From assembly GCF_018449525.1 (NCBI RefSeq), contig NZ_JAAVUS010000001.1, positions 930,001 through 994,000 of the forward strand: a stretch of 64,000 bases of DNA, in the 5' to 3' direction. The notes beneath the pieces were generated by a model, which saw only the letters and a list, made by a program, of their open reading frames with translations, did not search any database and was not told the origin of the DNA. This DNA is from Bradyrhizobium sp. dw_78. GTDB taxonomy: Bacteria; Pseudomonadota; Alphaproteobacteria; Rhizobiales; Xanthobacteraceae. Both the position numbers and the translations under genes were made by a program. This document shows positions 38,353-47,067 of this stretch, in pieces; within the stretch, counting starts at the first letter, position 1, and each line of letters begins with the position of its first letter.

Positions 38353-39546
38353 CTATATTGTTGGGGCCGCTGCCGGTTTCTTAAAGCGTAAGCCGAGCAC
38401 GAGGGGCACGATGATCGCGTATACGACGACGGCCGACAGCCAGATCGCGCCGGGCCATTGCTCTCTGACGACGAAATAGAAGCTCGAGAACGCAAGTGGG
38501 CAGACGATCGAGGCCAGGCTCACGGCCGATGCGAGCACGCCCTGAAACTGGCCCTGCTGGCTCTCATCGACCTGTCGCGTCGCCAGAGACTGCAGAGCCG
38601 GCGCGCCAATGCCGCCGAGGGCGAAAACCGGCATGATCGCGAAGATCATCCAGCTCCGGGTGGCGAAGGCCATGACGATCAGAGCGATGCAGGCGCCGGC
38701 GATGCCCGTCAGAATGGTCGCGCGTTCGCCGAGCAGCTTCACGGCAGGGCCGGTCAGGAATGCCTGGGAAAGCGTCTGGCAGACACCAAAGGTGCCGAGC
38801 GAAAGGCCGATCCAAAGCCCGTTCCACTGGAAGGTGTCGCTCCCCCAGAGAGCCCAGCAGGTGCCGTAGACCTCGCCGGTGGCGCTGAAGATGAAGAAGA
38901 TGATGGTGATAGGCAGCAGGCTCGTCATCGAGAACACCCAGCGCAGCGGCCGCAGCGGGTTCAGCGCCGCCAGCTCGATTTTCTCCCGGGCAGGTATACG
39001 CGACTCCGGCAGCATGAAGAACGCCAGCAGGAGATTACAGGCATTCAGCACCGCCGCTGCAATAAAGGGCAGTCGCAGCCAATAGTCACCGAGGGCGCCG
39101 CCGAGGACGGGGCCGATGATGAAGCCGGTGCCGAACATGGCGTTCAAAAGGCCAAAGCGGCGCGCGCGCTTATCCTCAGGGGAAATGTCGGTGATGTAGG
39201 CGGTCGCCACAGAAGTGTTGGCGCTGGTCAGTCCGGCAATGGCGCGGCCGAGCAGCAACATCCAGAGATTGGGCGCAAAGGCCAGGAACAGGTAGTTGAT
39301 GGCCGCGCCGGCGAGCGAGATCAGGAGCACGGGGCGTCGACCGAGCCGGTCGCTCAGCGAACCGAGCACCGGTGCGAAAATGAACTGCATGACCGCGTAG
39401 AGGGCAATCATGATGCCGATATAGGGCGCCACGTTTTCAGCGTGGGTTACGTCCTGCAGCAGCGAAGGCAGAATCGGAAAGATGAGGCCGATGCCAACGG
39501 CATCAAGGACAATGGCAGTGAAGATAACGACAAGCGCTCTGTTCAT
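38353..39546 (-). CDS. major facilitator superfamily exporter, TetA-like
   Basis: 397 residues with about 12 hydrophobic segments. VIFTAIVLDAVGIGLIFPIL and LGSLSDRLGRRPVLLISLAG carry the Gly-x-x-Asp-Arg-x-Gly-Arg-Arg motif of drug/proton antiporters; RAIAGLTSANTSVATAYITD is the TetA-like helix 4 region. Tetracycline or related compounds are possible substrates, but this cannot be decided here. It lies in an accessory region with a flavin monooxygenase of TetX-like type. Confidence 0.87.
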   Translation of the reverse strand: MNRALVVIFTAIVLDAVGIGLIFPILPSLLQDVTHAENVAPYIGIMIALYAVMQFIFAPVLGSLSDRLGRRPVLLISLAGAAINYLFLAFAPNLWMLLLGRAIAGLTSANTSVATAYITDISPEDKRARRFGLLNAMFGTGFIIGPVLGGALGDYWLRLPFIAAAVLNACNLLLAFFMLPESRIPAREKIELAALNPLRPLRWVFSMTSLLPITIIFFIFSATGEVYGTCWALWGSDTFQWNGLWIGLSLGTFGVCQTLSQAFLTGPAVKLLGERATILTGIAGACIALIVMAFATRSWMIFAIMPVFALGGIGAPALQSLATRQVDESQQGQFQGVLASAVSLASIVCPLAFSSFYFVVREQWPGAIWLSAVVVYAIIVPLVLGLRFKKPAAAPTI

Positions 39547-39601
39547 CGCGAACTCGGACTGTGGCGGAAAGGATCATCGTTCGGATCGCAGCACAGACCC
39601 G

Positions 39602-40546
39602 TCATCCGGCGCCGGGATGACGCAGCGACCGCGGCCTTTGGTCGATCACCGGCACCAGCCTGCCTCGAACGTGCCCGGACTCGCTGACGCGGTGCGCTTC
39701 CGAGATCCCGTCGAGGGGGTAGGTTCGCTCGACGGGAAGCCAGAAGCGCCCAGGTTCGATGAGTACTCCTATTTCGGTAAGCGCGTGAAAGGCGTGGCTT
39801 TGGAAGCCGTTGCTGAAGCGCACCCCGTGCTGTTTTGCTCCGTCGATATCGGCGAGCGTCACCACGTTCTTCGGACCGCCGGCGAGATCGATCAACTCGG
39901 GCAGCACGTCACTTCCGGCGACGTCGAGGGCGGCGTTGACGCCATTGGGCGCGAGGGTGCGGACTCGTTCGGCCATGCTTTAGCCGTACGTTACGGGCTC
40001 TGCGCCGAGCAGCCGAAGGTAGCCGTGGTTGGCGGTACTGGCTGTGCCGATCACGCGCGCGCCGCGGGCGACAGCGAGCTGAACGGCGGTGCTGCCGATC
40101 CCGCCTGCGGCGCCGTTGATGAGCAGGCTGATTCCGCGACCGACGCCGAGTGCGTCCAGGCTGCGCGTGGCCGTTTCGAGCGCGACGGGGAGGCCGGCGG
40201 CATCGACGAAACCGAGCGACGGTGGGATCGGCGCCCGATAGGTCAGCAGCGCCAGTTCGGCCGCTCCGGCGCCATCGTCGGAGACGCCGAATACCCGGTC
40301 GCCGACAGCGACATCTGTAACGCCTTTCCCGACCTCGTCGACGACGCCCGCCACGTCGCGGCCCGTCGTCTGCGGCAGCCCCGCGCCGAAACTCAGCACA
40401 CCCTTGCGCAGCTTCCACTCGGTGGCATTGATGCCGGCCGCATGCACGGCGATCCGGATCTGTCCGGGACCGGGATGCGGATCGGGAAGATCCACGATCT
40501 CGAGAACCTCGGGACCTCCGAACCGGCTGAATTGCGCTGCTTTCAT
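39602..40546 (-). pseudogene. quinone oxidoreductase, broken by an in-frame stop
   Basis: An NADPH quinone oxidoreductase/alcohol dehydrogenase of the MDR family. Residues 1-188 (MKAAQFSRFGGPEVLEIVDL, GRDVAGVVDEVGKGVTDV, SLLINGAAGGIGSTAVQLA) end in TYG-stop at 39980. The frame continues without shift as AGC ATG and then AERVRTLAPNGVNAALDVAG to 39602. One TAA codon therefore separates the two parts of a complete enzyme. This could be a recent nonsense mutation or a sequencing error. A restart at 39976 would give only a piece of the coenzyme domain. Confidence 0.82.
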
Positions 40547-40550
40547 GAGC

Positions 40551-41696
40551 TTACCAGGGGTTCGGCTGAGTGTTCCGCTTGCGAATGGCTTCGTTCGTTT
40601 TCGGAATAAGCACGTCCAGGGTATTTACGGCGTTCGCTTGAACTTCTTCGATAAATGGACGGAAACTTTCGTTGTAATCCTGGAAGGCCAGTTCGAAGTT
40701 GCCGTGGTTTTTTTCAAACGCATCGGCCAACGCGGCAGCGCCAATGATTGCCAACGACCCGCCCATGCCTGCAGCCGGAGAGGCGCAGTAAGCGGCATCG
40801 CCGACAAGCACCACCCGGCCTTTTGTCCATGATGGCATTTTTATCTGATTGATTTTGTCGAAATAGAACGTCTTCGAGTTACTTACTTCTTTCAATAATT
40901 CCTGCGTTCTCCAGCCCTGTCCGGCGAACTGCTCGGAAATGATCTTTCGTTGTTGCTCCTGGTCGCGATAGTCGTAAGGAATCTCTTTTTCCGAGGAGAA
41001 GCAAAGAACGATGTCTGTTTTGTTATTGTAGGCATTAAGCATCACGGCTTTGCCTGGCAGATTATACATCTGCGTCGTGTTTTCCTTGATCAACAGCTTG
41101 TCGACGATCGTTATAGAGAAATACTGACCCAGAAAATGCGTATATTCAGCTTCGTCTCCGAATCGCAATTTTCGGACAAGCGAATGGTTGCCGTCGCAGC
41201 CGAATACCAAAGCAAACGAACGCTTCGAGCCGTCTTTGAAGGAAACATGGATGTCGTTTGCGGTTTCGTCCAAAGCTGCGATGCTGTTGTTGAAAACGAA
41301 CTCCGCATCGTCTTTTACGGAATCGAACATCATATCCAGAAGTGTATCGCGTTCGATTTCCCAGCCATCGTCAGCGCGTGCGGCATCCGCCTGCGGCCGC
41401 ATCGTCCCTTCCGTGACATCATCGGAGTTCTTGAATTCGATTCCTTCCATCTTCAAGCGGTTTGCTTGAACCTGCTCAAACAGGCCCATGCGCTTCAGGA
41501 TGTCCTTGGTTTCCTCACCTATGTTTACGGGCGTACCGCCCTTCTTGAGGTCTTTCGCAATCTCGACAACCGTCACTTTGTAGCCGAGTCTGTTCAGCCA
41601 ATACGCGGTTGCCAGTCCGGCAAAACTTGCCCCCGAAACGAGTACACCTCTGTTTGGCGTAGTTACCGCTGCAGCTTCCTCGGCTTGCTTTTCCAT
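40551..41696 (-). CDS. FAD-dependent monooxygenase, TetX/PHBH type, foreign composition
   Basis: 381 residues. The N-terminal GVLVSGASFAGLATAYWLNR is a GxGxxG-type FAD site, and GRVVLVGDAAYCASPAAGMG is the GD motif of class A flavin monooxygenases. It hydroxylates an aromatic or similar substrate with NAD(P)H; the substrate is unknown. The codons are much more AT-rich than the neighbours (many AAA, GAA, TTT), and residues such as KNSDD and NNKTD resemble Bacteroidetes proteins, which suggests transfer. The gene is divergent from a TetR regulator and ends four bases before the oxidoreductase start. Confidence 0.87.
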   Translation of the reverse strand: MEKQAEEAAAVTTPNRGVLVSGASFAGLATAYWLNRLGYKVTVVEIAKDLKKGGTPVNIGEETKDILKRMGLFEQVQANRLKMEGIEFKNSDDVTEGTMRPQADAARADDGWEIERDTLLDMMFDSVKDDAEFVFNNSIAALDETANDIHVSFKDGSKRSFALVFGCDGNHSLVRKLRFGDEAEYTHFLGQYFSITIVDKLLIKENTTQMYNLPGKAVMLNAYNNKTDIVLCFSSEKEIPYDYRDQEQQRKIISEQFAGQGWRTQELLKEVSNSKTFYFDKINQIKMPSWTKGRVVLVGDAAYCASPAAGMGGSLAIIGAAALADAFEKNHGNFELAFQDYNESFRPFIEEVQANAVNTLDVLIPKTNEAIRKRNTQPNPW

Positions 41697-41745
41697 TTAC
41701 CCCATCCCATCATGTATGCACACTATATATATACTTAATCATTTT

Positions 41746-41760
41746 ATGTACTCAGTACAT
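41746..41760. promoter_or_regulatory. TetR-type operator palindrome
   Basis: ATGTACT-C-AGTACAT is a perfect 7+1+7 palindrome, 26 bases before the TetR start and 50 bases before the monooxygenase start, in an AT-rich divergent spacer. It is a probable site for the TetR protein at 41786. Confidence 0.7.
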
Positions 41761-41785
41761 TAATGGAGGTTTTGGGAGCTTGTCA

Positions 41786-42415
41786 ATGTCGGATCGCCGG
41801 ACCCGTAAGCGCCTCGCCACGCGACAAGGTATCTCCGACGCCGCCACGCGCCTCTTCATCGAGCGGGGCTTCGATCATGTGACGGTGGACGAGATCGCGG
41901 CCGCCGCCGACGTCGGACGGATGACGGTGTTCAATCACTTCCCCCGCAAGGAGGACATGTTCTTCGACCGCGACGAAGAAGGCCGCGAGATGCTGCGCGA
42001 AGCCTTGCGGCAGCGTGATCCCGACGTCGCTCCAATCGAGACGTACCGTCTGCTCGCTCATCGGCTGATTGCGGGACGGAGCCCTGCCGTCGAATTTTCC
42101 GCCAGGAGCCAAGGCTTCATCGAGACGATCGCGGCCAGCGAAACCCTCAAGGCTCGGGCCAGGGCGATACGTGACGAACTCACGCAAGTCGTAGCGGTGG
42201 CGCTATCCGAATGTGTTGGGCGAGAACCTGCCGATCCCGACGCCTATCTGGCGGCGGGTCTGCTCCTGGCGACGTGGACCGTGGCCTTCATCCAGGCTCA
42301 CCGGACCTTTCGACAGACGCGAGATACGGAGGAAGCGAGAGCCGCCTTTCTCGCTATCGTCGATAAGGGAAGCATCGGCCTGAAGGCCGCAATGGCGGGT
42401 ACACCTTACGCCTGA
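41786..42415 (+). CDS. TetR-family transcription regulator
   Basis: 209 residues from the ATG at 41786, with GGGAG seven bases upstream; a TTG two codons earlier is less likely. The helix-turn-helix is GISDAATRLFIERGFDHVTV and DEIAAAADVGRMTVFNHFPR. It is divergent from the flavin monooxygenase and likely controls it through the palindrome at 41746. Its GC content fits the host, unlike the monooxygenase. Confidence 0.9.
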   Translation: MSDRRTRKRLATRQGISDAATRLFIERGFDHVTVDEIAAAADVGRMTVFNHFPRKEDMFFDRDEEGREMLREALRQRDPDVAPIETYRLLAHRLIAGRSPAVEFSARSQGFIETIAASETLKARARAIRDELTQVVAVALSECVGREPADPDAYLAAGLLLATWTVAFIQAHRTFRQTRDTEEARAAFLAIVDKGSIGLKAAMAGTPYA

Positions 42416-42592
42416 GCAATCACCGCCGGCTTCATGATGCTTGGCGCATATCTTCGGTCGCCAAGGCCGTGACCGGAAATCGCAATATATTGTCCCGTTT
42501 GCGGAATGCGGTCAGACGGGCGATTCCGTATCCTGGTTCTGACGCTGACGCCAAACGTGGCGGCGGGCGCATTTCCCAAAGGAAACGGAAAC

Positions 42593-43333
42593 GTGGATTC
42601 ACTCAGCAGCGGCCCGGTCGCGGAAGTCCTCAAACGCCTGCATCAGGAAGCGGAAGCGGCCGATGCACGGCTGGCGCAAACCTATGCGAGCGAGGCGACC
42701 AGCCACGAACAGATAATCACGCAGTTCATCGACGCCGAGACCAGGGACCTGGAAGGGCTTTATCACGGCCTCGCCGGCAATTTCCTGAATGTCTCGCCGG
42801 AGTTCGGCCGCTTCCTCTACATGTGCGCCCGTGGCTGCAAGGCCCAGCGCATCGTCGAGTTCGGTTCGTCGATGGGGATTTCCGCGATCTATCTGGCGGC
42901 GGCGCTGCGCGACATGGGCGGCGGCCGCCTGATCGGCACCGAGTTCGAACCCGGCAAGGTCGAGCGCGCGCGGGCGAACGCCGCCGCCGCCGGGCTGGCC
43001 GACCTCGTCGAGTTTCGGGTCGGCGATGCGCGGGAAACCCTCAGACCCGGCGTCGGCGGCGATATCGACATGGTGATGCTCGACGGCGCCTTCACTCTCT
43101 ATCTTCCCATCCTCAAGCTGCTGGAGCCCCATCTAAAACCCGGTGCGATCATCATCGGCGAGAATGCGTTCGCGGAGGCGGGCGGCTACATCGACTACGT
43201 CCGCGATTCCGAGAACGGCTATCTCTCATTGCCACTGTCGTTCAATCCGGGGCGCGGCAACGAACTCACGGTCAGGACGAAAGGACCCCGGCGGCTGCGA
43301 GTCGAAATCTCGGTGGAGGGAGCGAGCCTTTGA
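42593..43333 (+). CDS. SAM-dependent O-methyltransferase
   Basis: 246 residues from the GTG at 42593, which has AAAGGAAAC upstream; an ATG at 42506 gives 29 extra low-quality residues. The AdoMet motif AQRIVEFGSSMGISAIYLAA and IDMVMLDGAFTLYLPILKLL are typical of catechol-type class I methyltransferases. GEFEPGKVERARANAAAAG-like sequence binds the cofactor. The stop TGA overlaps the TTG start of the next gene, so the pair is translationally coupled. The methyl acceptor is unknown. Confidence 0.87.
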   Translation: MDSLSSGPVAEVLKRLHQEAEAADARLAQTYASEATSHEQIITQFIDAETRDLEGLYHGLAGNFLNVSPEFGRFLYMCARGCKAQRIVEFGSSMGISAIYLAAALRDMGGGRLIGTEFEPGKVERARANAAAAGLADLVEFRVGDARETLRPGVGGDIDMVMLDGAFTLYLPILKLLEPHLKPGAIIIGENAFAEAGGYIDYVRDSENGYLSLPLSFNPGRGNELTVRTKGPRRLRVEISVEGASL

Positions 43334-44085
43334 CCCAAGCCGCCGACCGGCGACAAAATTCTGCGCCGCCGCTCGCCCCGCCGGGTCGAATCACGCGGAC
43401 GTTGCTGCGATGGCTGATGCGCCCTGCGCGCGTTGCCGCAGTCGAGACGCTCTCGCCGCATTTTCGGCTGGTGGACCTGGAAGGCAAAGCGCTCAGGAAC
43501 GTCGCATGGACAACTGGGCAAAAGGTCCAGATATCGATGGGCTCCGGCCTGAGCGCGCGGACCTATACACCGATGTCGTGGGACGCCAACAGCGGTAGGA
43601 CACAAATGCTCACCTTCGCGCATGGCGACGGTCCCGGCAGCCGATGGGCAAGGGAGTTAAGCGAAGGCGATACCTGCCGGTTCTTCGGTCCGCGACGCTC
43701 GCTCGATCTGTCCGGCCTTGAATCGCCAATGGTCCTGTTCGGCGATGAAACCTCGTTCGGCCTGGCGGCGGCGCTTCGTGCATGCCCGCAGGCTGATGGT
43801 GCAGTCCATGTGTTCGAGGCCTCGAATGTCGCGGAGTCGCGGCAGGTAGCGGAAGCGATCGGCCTCGGCCAGACGACGCTGATCGAGCGCATCACCGGCG
43901 ACGCCCATCTCGCCACGGCCGAAGCCGAGCTGTCGCGCCTAGCCGCAAGCGGCGCGCATTTCGTTCTGACAGGCAAGGCATCGTCGATCCAGCACGTCAG
44001 CCGGGCGCTGAAAGCAGTCGGCGTCGTATCCTCGCGGGTGAAGACCAAGGCCTATTGGGCGCAGGGCAAGATCGGGCTGGATTAG
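43330..44085 (+). CDS. siderophore-interacting (ferric reductase-like) FAD protein
   Basis: 251 residues with a TTG start inside TTGA, the stop of the methyltransferase; GGAGGGAG lies upstream. The ferredoxin-reductase-like fold shows SGLSARTYTPMSWDANSG (the RxYT flavin motif), HGDGPGSRWARELSEGDT and ESPMVLFGDETSFGLAAAL (NAD(P)H side). Such proteins reduce ferric siderophores to release iron. Coupling to an O-methyltransferase is unusual. Confidence 0.82.
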   Translation: MTQAADRRQNSAPPLAPPGRITRTLLRWLMRPARVAAVETLSPHFRLVDLEGKALRNVAWTTGQKVQISMGSGLSARTYTPMSWDANSGRTQMLTFAHGDGPGSRWARELSEGDTCRFFGPRRSLDLSGLESPMVLFGDETSFGLAAALRACPQADGAVHVFEASNVAESRQVAEAIGLGQTTLIERITGDAHLATAEAELSRLAASGAHFVLTGKASSIQHVSRALKAVGVVSSRVKTKAYWAQGKIGLD

Positions 44086-44566
44086 GTTTGATCGACGGAG
44101 CCTGCTGAGTCAGCGATCAGCTCGTTCAGGAGTCCTGAAGATCGATCCAAGCCCGGCCTGAACGGGCCAACGGGCCGGCGCGAAGCGCCGCCCGATGACA
44201 GGCTTCGCGATATCCGGGTCGTCGCTAGATCCTTATCGGTTCTGATTGAATCAGGACCGGGATCTAACGCTTTTTCTTGACGCGTTTTCCTCGCGCGAAC
44301 TGGCTGGACATGAAGAGCCGTTCAAGCCGTGAGGTCAGGGGAGGTCCGATACGGCGACGAGCATGGTGATGCTGAGTGCGGTAGCGATCAAGATAGCCGA
44401 TAATCCCATTGGAAGTGTCCTTTTCTGATTTGGCCTTGGACACACCTCCCTGGCCCAGCTGATGCAGATTTGATGCCAATCTCGATCGTTTTCATGAAAA
44501 GGGCATGTCGATGATCAGCTGGAATTCGATTTAAAATTTCGTTTCGTGGGCTGTTGTTAACACATC
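44086..44566. other. gene-poor gap with repeat copy F and a possible 24-aa frame
   Basis: This 481-base gap holds repeat copy F (44225-44292) and a minus-strand 24-residue frame at 44335-44409 (MGLSAILIATALSITMLVAV...), with AAGGA nine bases before its ATG. The peptide would be a single membrane span, but such short frames arise by chance. Confidence 0.4.
44225..44292 (+). repeat. dispersed repeat family 1, copy F
   Basis: CGGTTCTGATT / AATCAGGACCG inner arms (one mismatch) with outer arms GATCC / GGATC, then TTTTTCTTGACGCGTTTTCC of the second module. The outer arms differ from copy A (GAGCC / GGCTC) yet still pair. Confidence 0.75.
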
Positions 44567-45748
44567 CTAAAGCACGTGGGTCGCGCCCGGGATTTTTCGC
44601 AAGGCTGCCGTCAACGCCCAGCTGAAGGCGACGGTCAGCACGAATGCAATGGTCGCCTTCACGATCGCAGGCAGATCGTAATCGAACAGCCAGTATTGCA
44701 GCCAGAGTACGATTGGATAATGCACGAGGAAGATGCCGTAGGCGTCGCCCTGCATGCGATCGAGCAAATACCAGGGACGTTTTGAGCCCAGAAAAAACCC
44801 GAGGATGGTGAACAGAATGGAGGCGCTGAAGACGACAAAGAAAAGGCCGTAGCTCGCGAGATACCATATGGGCTGCGGATCGAGATTACCCAATATTGCG
44901 CGCTTGATGTAGATCAGAACCCACATCAGGCAGTAGGGCACGAGGGTTGCGATCAACCAGCCCCAACTGCTCTTTGCGAGCCGTCCGTCCGAGCTCAGGA
45001 CGCCTTCGCTGAAATGCGCAGCGCCGATGCCAGCACCGATGAAGAAATAGGCCGCATATAGCAGTACACGGCTGGCCTGAACCGAGAACGGTCCGAATTC
45101 GAACCAGCGATTCGGTCCGAAATAGATCAGCGCCGGAATATAGACGGCGGCCGTGACCGCCAGCAGGAACGCGTAGAACTTGGCCGGCTGGTCGAAGCTT
45201 TCCTGCGACAGGCGATTCATGGGATCGAGCAGGTGGGGCGACAGCCGATGCAGTAGGCTCGCCAACAGATCAAAACCGAGCAACACCCAGACGAACCAGA
45301 GCGGGCCGCTTGGCCAGGGTCCGACCGTTACCGTTTTCCACCAGAAGGCCGCGAAGGTCAGATCGGGATCGTGGCGCAGCGCGATAGCGTAATAGGCAAT
45401 CGGGATGACGGTGACCGCCGCGATCGCAAATGGGAGTGCCAGGCGCAGCAAGCGATCGTGAATGTGGGTCGCCAGCGTCTTGTGCGAAAGGCTAGGCCAA
45501 ACGAACAGCCCCGACAGGAAAAAGAACATCGCCATGAAGAAGCTGTCGGTGGCGGCAACGACGAAATCAAAGCCGATCCACGACTTGGCATCGGTGTGGC
45601 CGAAATGCGTGTACGGAATGACCGCGTGGTGAAGCACCACGACGAGCGTCAGGAAGCTGCGTGCGTGATCCAGCGCTGCGTTACGCGTGCCGATATGGGG
45701 CGCCACCCGAGCTTGCGCGGGCGCCATTGGTTGGGAAATGGAAGTCAT
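44567..45748 (-). CDS. membrane acyltransferase, family 3
   Basis: 393 residues from the ATG at 45748, with GGGAC upstream; the longer frame to 45811 is not needed. Ten or so hydrophobic segments, with [20 protein letters not shown] holding the conserved Arg/His near the N-terminus and [13 protein letters not shown] following. This is the acyltransferase 3 family (OpgC/OafA type), which adds acyl groups to cell-surface glycans in the membrane. The target is unknown. It stands alone between gene-poor gaps. Confidence 0.87.
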   Translation of the reverse strand: MTSISQPMAPAQARVAPHIGTRNAALDHARSFLTLVVVLHHAVIPYTHFGHTDAKSWIGFDFVVAATDSFFMAMFFFLSGLFVWPSLSHKTLATHIHDRLLRLALPFAIAAVTVIPIAYYAIALRHDPDLTFAAFWWKTVTVGPWPSGPLWFVWVLLGFDLLASLLHRLSPHLLDPMNRLSQESFDQPAKFYAFLLAVTAAVYIPALIYFGPNRWFEFGPFSVQASRVLLYAAYFFIGAGIGAAHFSEGVLSSDGRLAKSSWGWLIATLVPYCLMWVLIYIKRAILGNLDPQPIWYLASYGLFFVVFSASILFTILGFFLGSKRPWYLLDRMQGDAYGIFLVHYPIVLWLQYWLFDYDLPAIVKATIAFVLTVAFSWALTAALRKIPGATHVL

Positions 45749-45931
45749 GTACGTCCCGGCCAGGTTGCAATTATGAATGTTGCCGCCAGCAACCCGATTC
45801 AGCAAGTCCAAACTGGCGGACGATCAAATGCCGCCTGCGGTGAACTCCGAAGGAACCAGTCCGCGCGTCCGAAGTTGAAGTCGGTGGCGCGCGGAGATGC
45901 GGCTGTCGCGCGGCGGCTGGAGGAATGGGCA

Positions 45932-46105
45932 ATGACGCTTCTGAAATGGGCACTGTTCTTTTTTGTGGTGTCGATTATTGCCGGCATCTTTGGATTCACC
46001 GGCATCTCGGCGGCATCGGCCGACGTGGCCCGCTTCCTGTTCTACGTCTTCGTGGTGATCTTCCTGATCCTGCTCATCCTCGGGCTTACGATATTCAGGG
46101 TCTAG
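45932..46105 (+). CDS. DUF1328 small membrane protein
   Basis: 57 residues with GGAGG before the ATG at 45932. Two hydrophobic segments ([20 protein letters not shown] and [20 protein letters not shown]) make up almost the entire protein, the DUF1328/YtjA pattern. These are small inner-membrane proteins with no settled role, often stress-linked. Divergent from the acyltransferase gene. Confidence 0.88.
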   Translation: MTLLKWALFFFVVSIIAGIFGFTGISAASADVARFLFYVFVVIFLILLILGLTIFRV

Positions 46106-46220
46106 AGGATCAGCGTGTATTTTGCGTCAACATCGTTGCAACGAGATGACAGATCGCCTCCGTCATCTCCAAACCATTTCCCTGCAACGCTGTTGTTAAA
46201 CCGTGTAGCGGATCGAACCC

Positions 46221-46580
46221 TCAGGCCACTTCCTCGATCTTGACCTTGTCCGGATAGAACGCGAGGTGCCCGGCGATTTCCGCCATGGCCGGGAACGGTG
46301 TCTCATAGGTCCAGATCGCGTTCTCGATCGTGCCGCCATTGCCCGTGATGCTGAAATAATTCGCGTCCCCTTTGTAGGGGCAGTGGGTGGTCCGGTCGGT
46401 GCGTTTCAGCAGAGCCATATTGGCGTCGCTGCGCGGCACATATTGGACTGCCGGGTAGCTGGCTTCCTTGAGCGTCAGGGCGTGGGTGGTGTCGGCGATG
46501 ACGATGCCATCGGCGGTGACGCGGACGCGCCTCGGGTTTGCCGTAATGGTGATGGGGTGGTCGGGACCGGGGAGTTTCAT
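46221..46580 (-). CDS. DUF427-family protein
   Basis: 119 residues from the ATG at 46580 (AAGGGC upstream). DUF427 landmarks: RVRVTADGIVIADTTHALTL, YPAVQYVPRSDANMALLKRT and HCPYKGDANYFSI, then NAIWTYETPFPAMAEIAGHL. The fold is a small beta-tent; no enzyme activity is established. It is divergent from bolA. Confidence 0.87.
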   Translation of the reverse strand: MKLPGPDHPITITANPRRVRVTADGIVIADTTHALTLKEASYPAVQYVPRSDANMALLKRTDRTTHCPYKGDANYFSITGNGGTIENAIWTYETPFPAMAEIAGHLAFYPDKVKIEEVA

Positions 46581-46813
46581 GGTTGTCAGCCCTTTTTTCG
46601 GTCGGTTGTGATCGGTATAGGCCGATCCGGCGGATTTCAAACGGTCGATACAAAAATATAGTGTCAGAACGCGTGACCTGGAAGGGCGCCCGCGCTAGGT
46701 TTGGCGTTATGGACGCGAGAGCCGTGATCCCTTGGGGTTTGATCCGGAAGAGTGGAAACCGGTTTTTCCTCGCGACGAATGTGAAGCGTTGAAGCCGAAC
46801 TGGAGACGACTGG

Positions 46814-47050
46814 ATGCCGATGGATGCCCACGATATCGAATCGATGATCAAGGCAGCGATCCCCGATGCCGAGGTGACGATCCGGGACCTCGCGGGCGAT
46901 GGCGACCACTATGCGGCAACCGTGATCTCGGAGTCGTTCCGCGGCAAATCGCGCGTCCAGCAGCACCAGATCGTCTATCAGTCGCTGCAGGGCCAGATGG
47001 GCGGCGTGCTCCATGCGCTGGCCCTGCAAACCGGGGTGCCCGAGGGTTAG
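46814..47050 (+). CDS. bolA: BolA-family protein
   Basis: 78 residues; GGAG lies nine bases before the ATG. BolA-like proteins pair with monothiol glutaredoxins and take part in iron-sulfur handling. MDAHDIESMIKAAIPDAEVT and the C-terminal FRGKSRVQQHQIVYQSLQGQ match the short YrbA-like type, with the conserved His that ligates the shared cluster. In relatives bolA directly precedes grxD; here grxD begins 3.8 kb away, after inserted genes. Confidence 0.92.
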   Translation: MPMDAHDIESMIKAAIPDAEVTIRDLAGDGDHYAATVISESFRGKSRVQQHQIVYQSLQGQMGGVLHALALQTGVPEG

Positions 47051-47067
47051 GCCCGGGACGGAGCGTC

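Noticed and set aside
38458..39687. 409-residue frame antisense to the TetA-like exporter
   Set aside because: Very charged, low-complexity translation; the minus strand encodes a clear 12-span transporter.
42469..43329. N-terminal extension of the siderophore-interacting protein over the methyltransferase gene
   Set aside because: The frame is open, but its first 287 residues are Arg/Gly-rich shadow of the methyltransferase; TTG at 43330 with GGAGGGAG is a better start.
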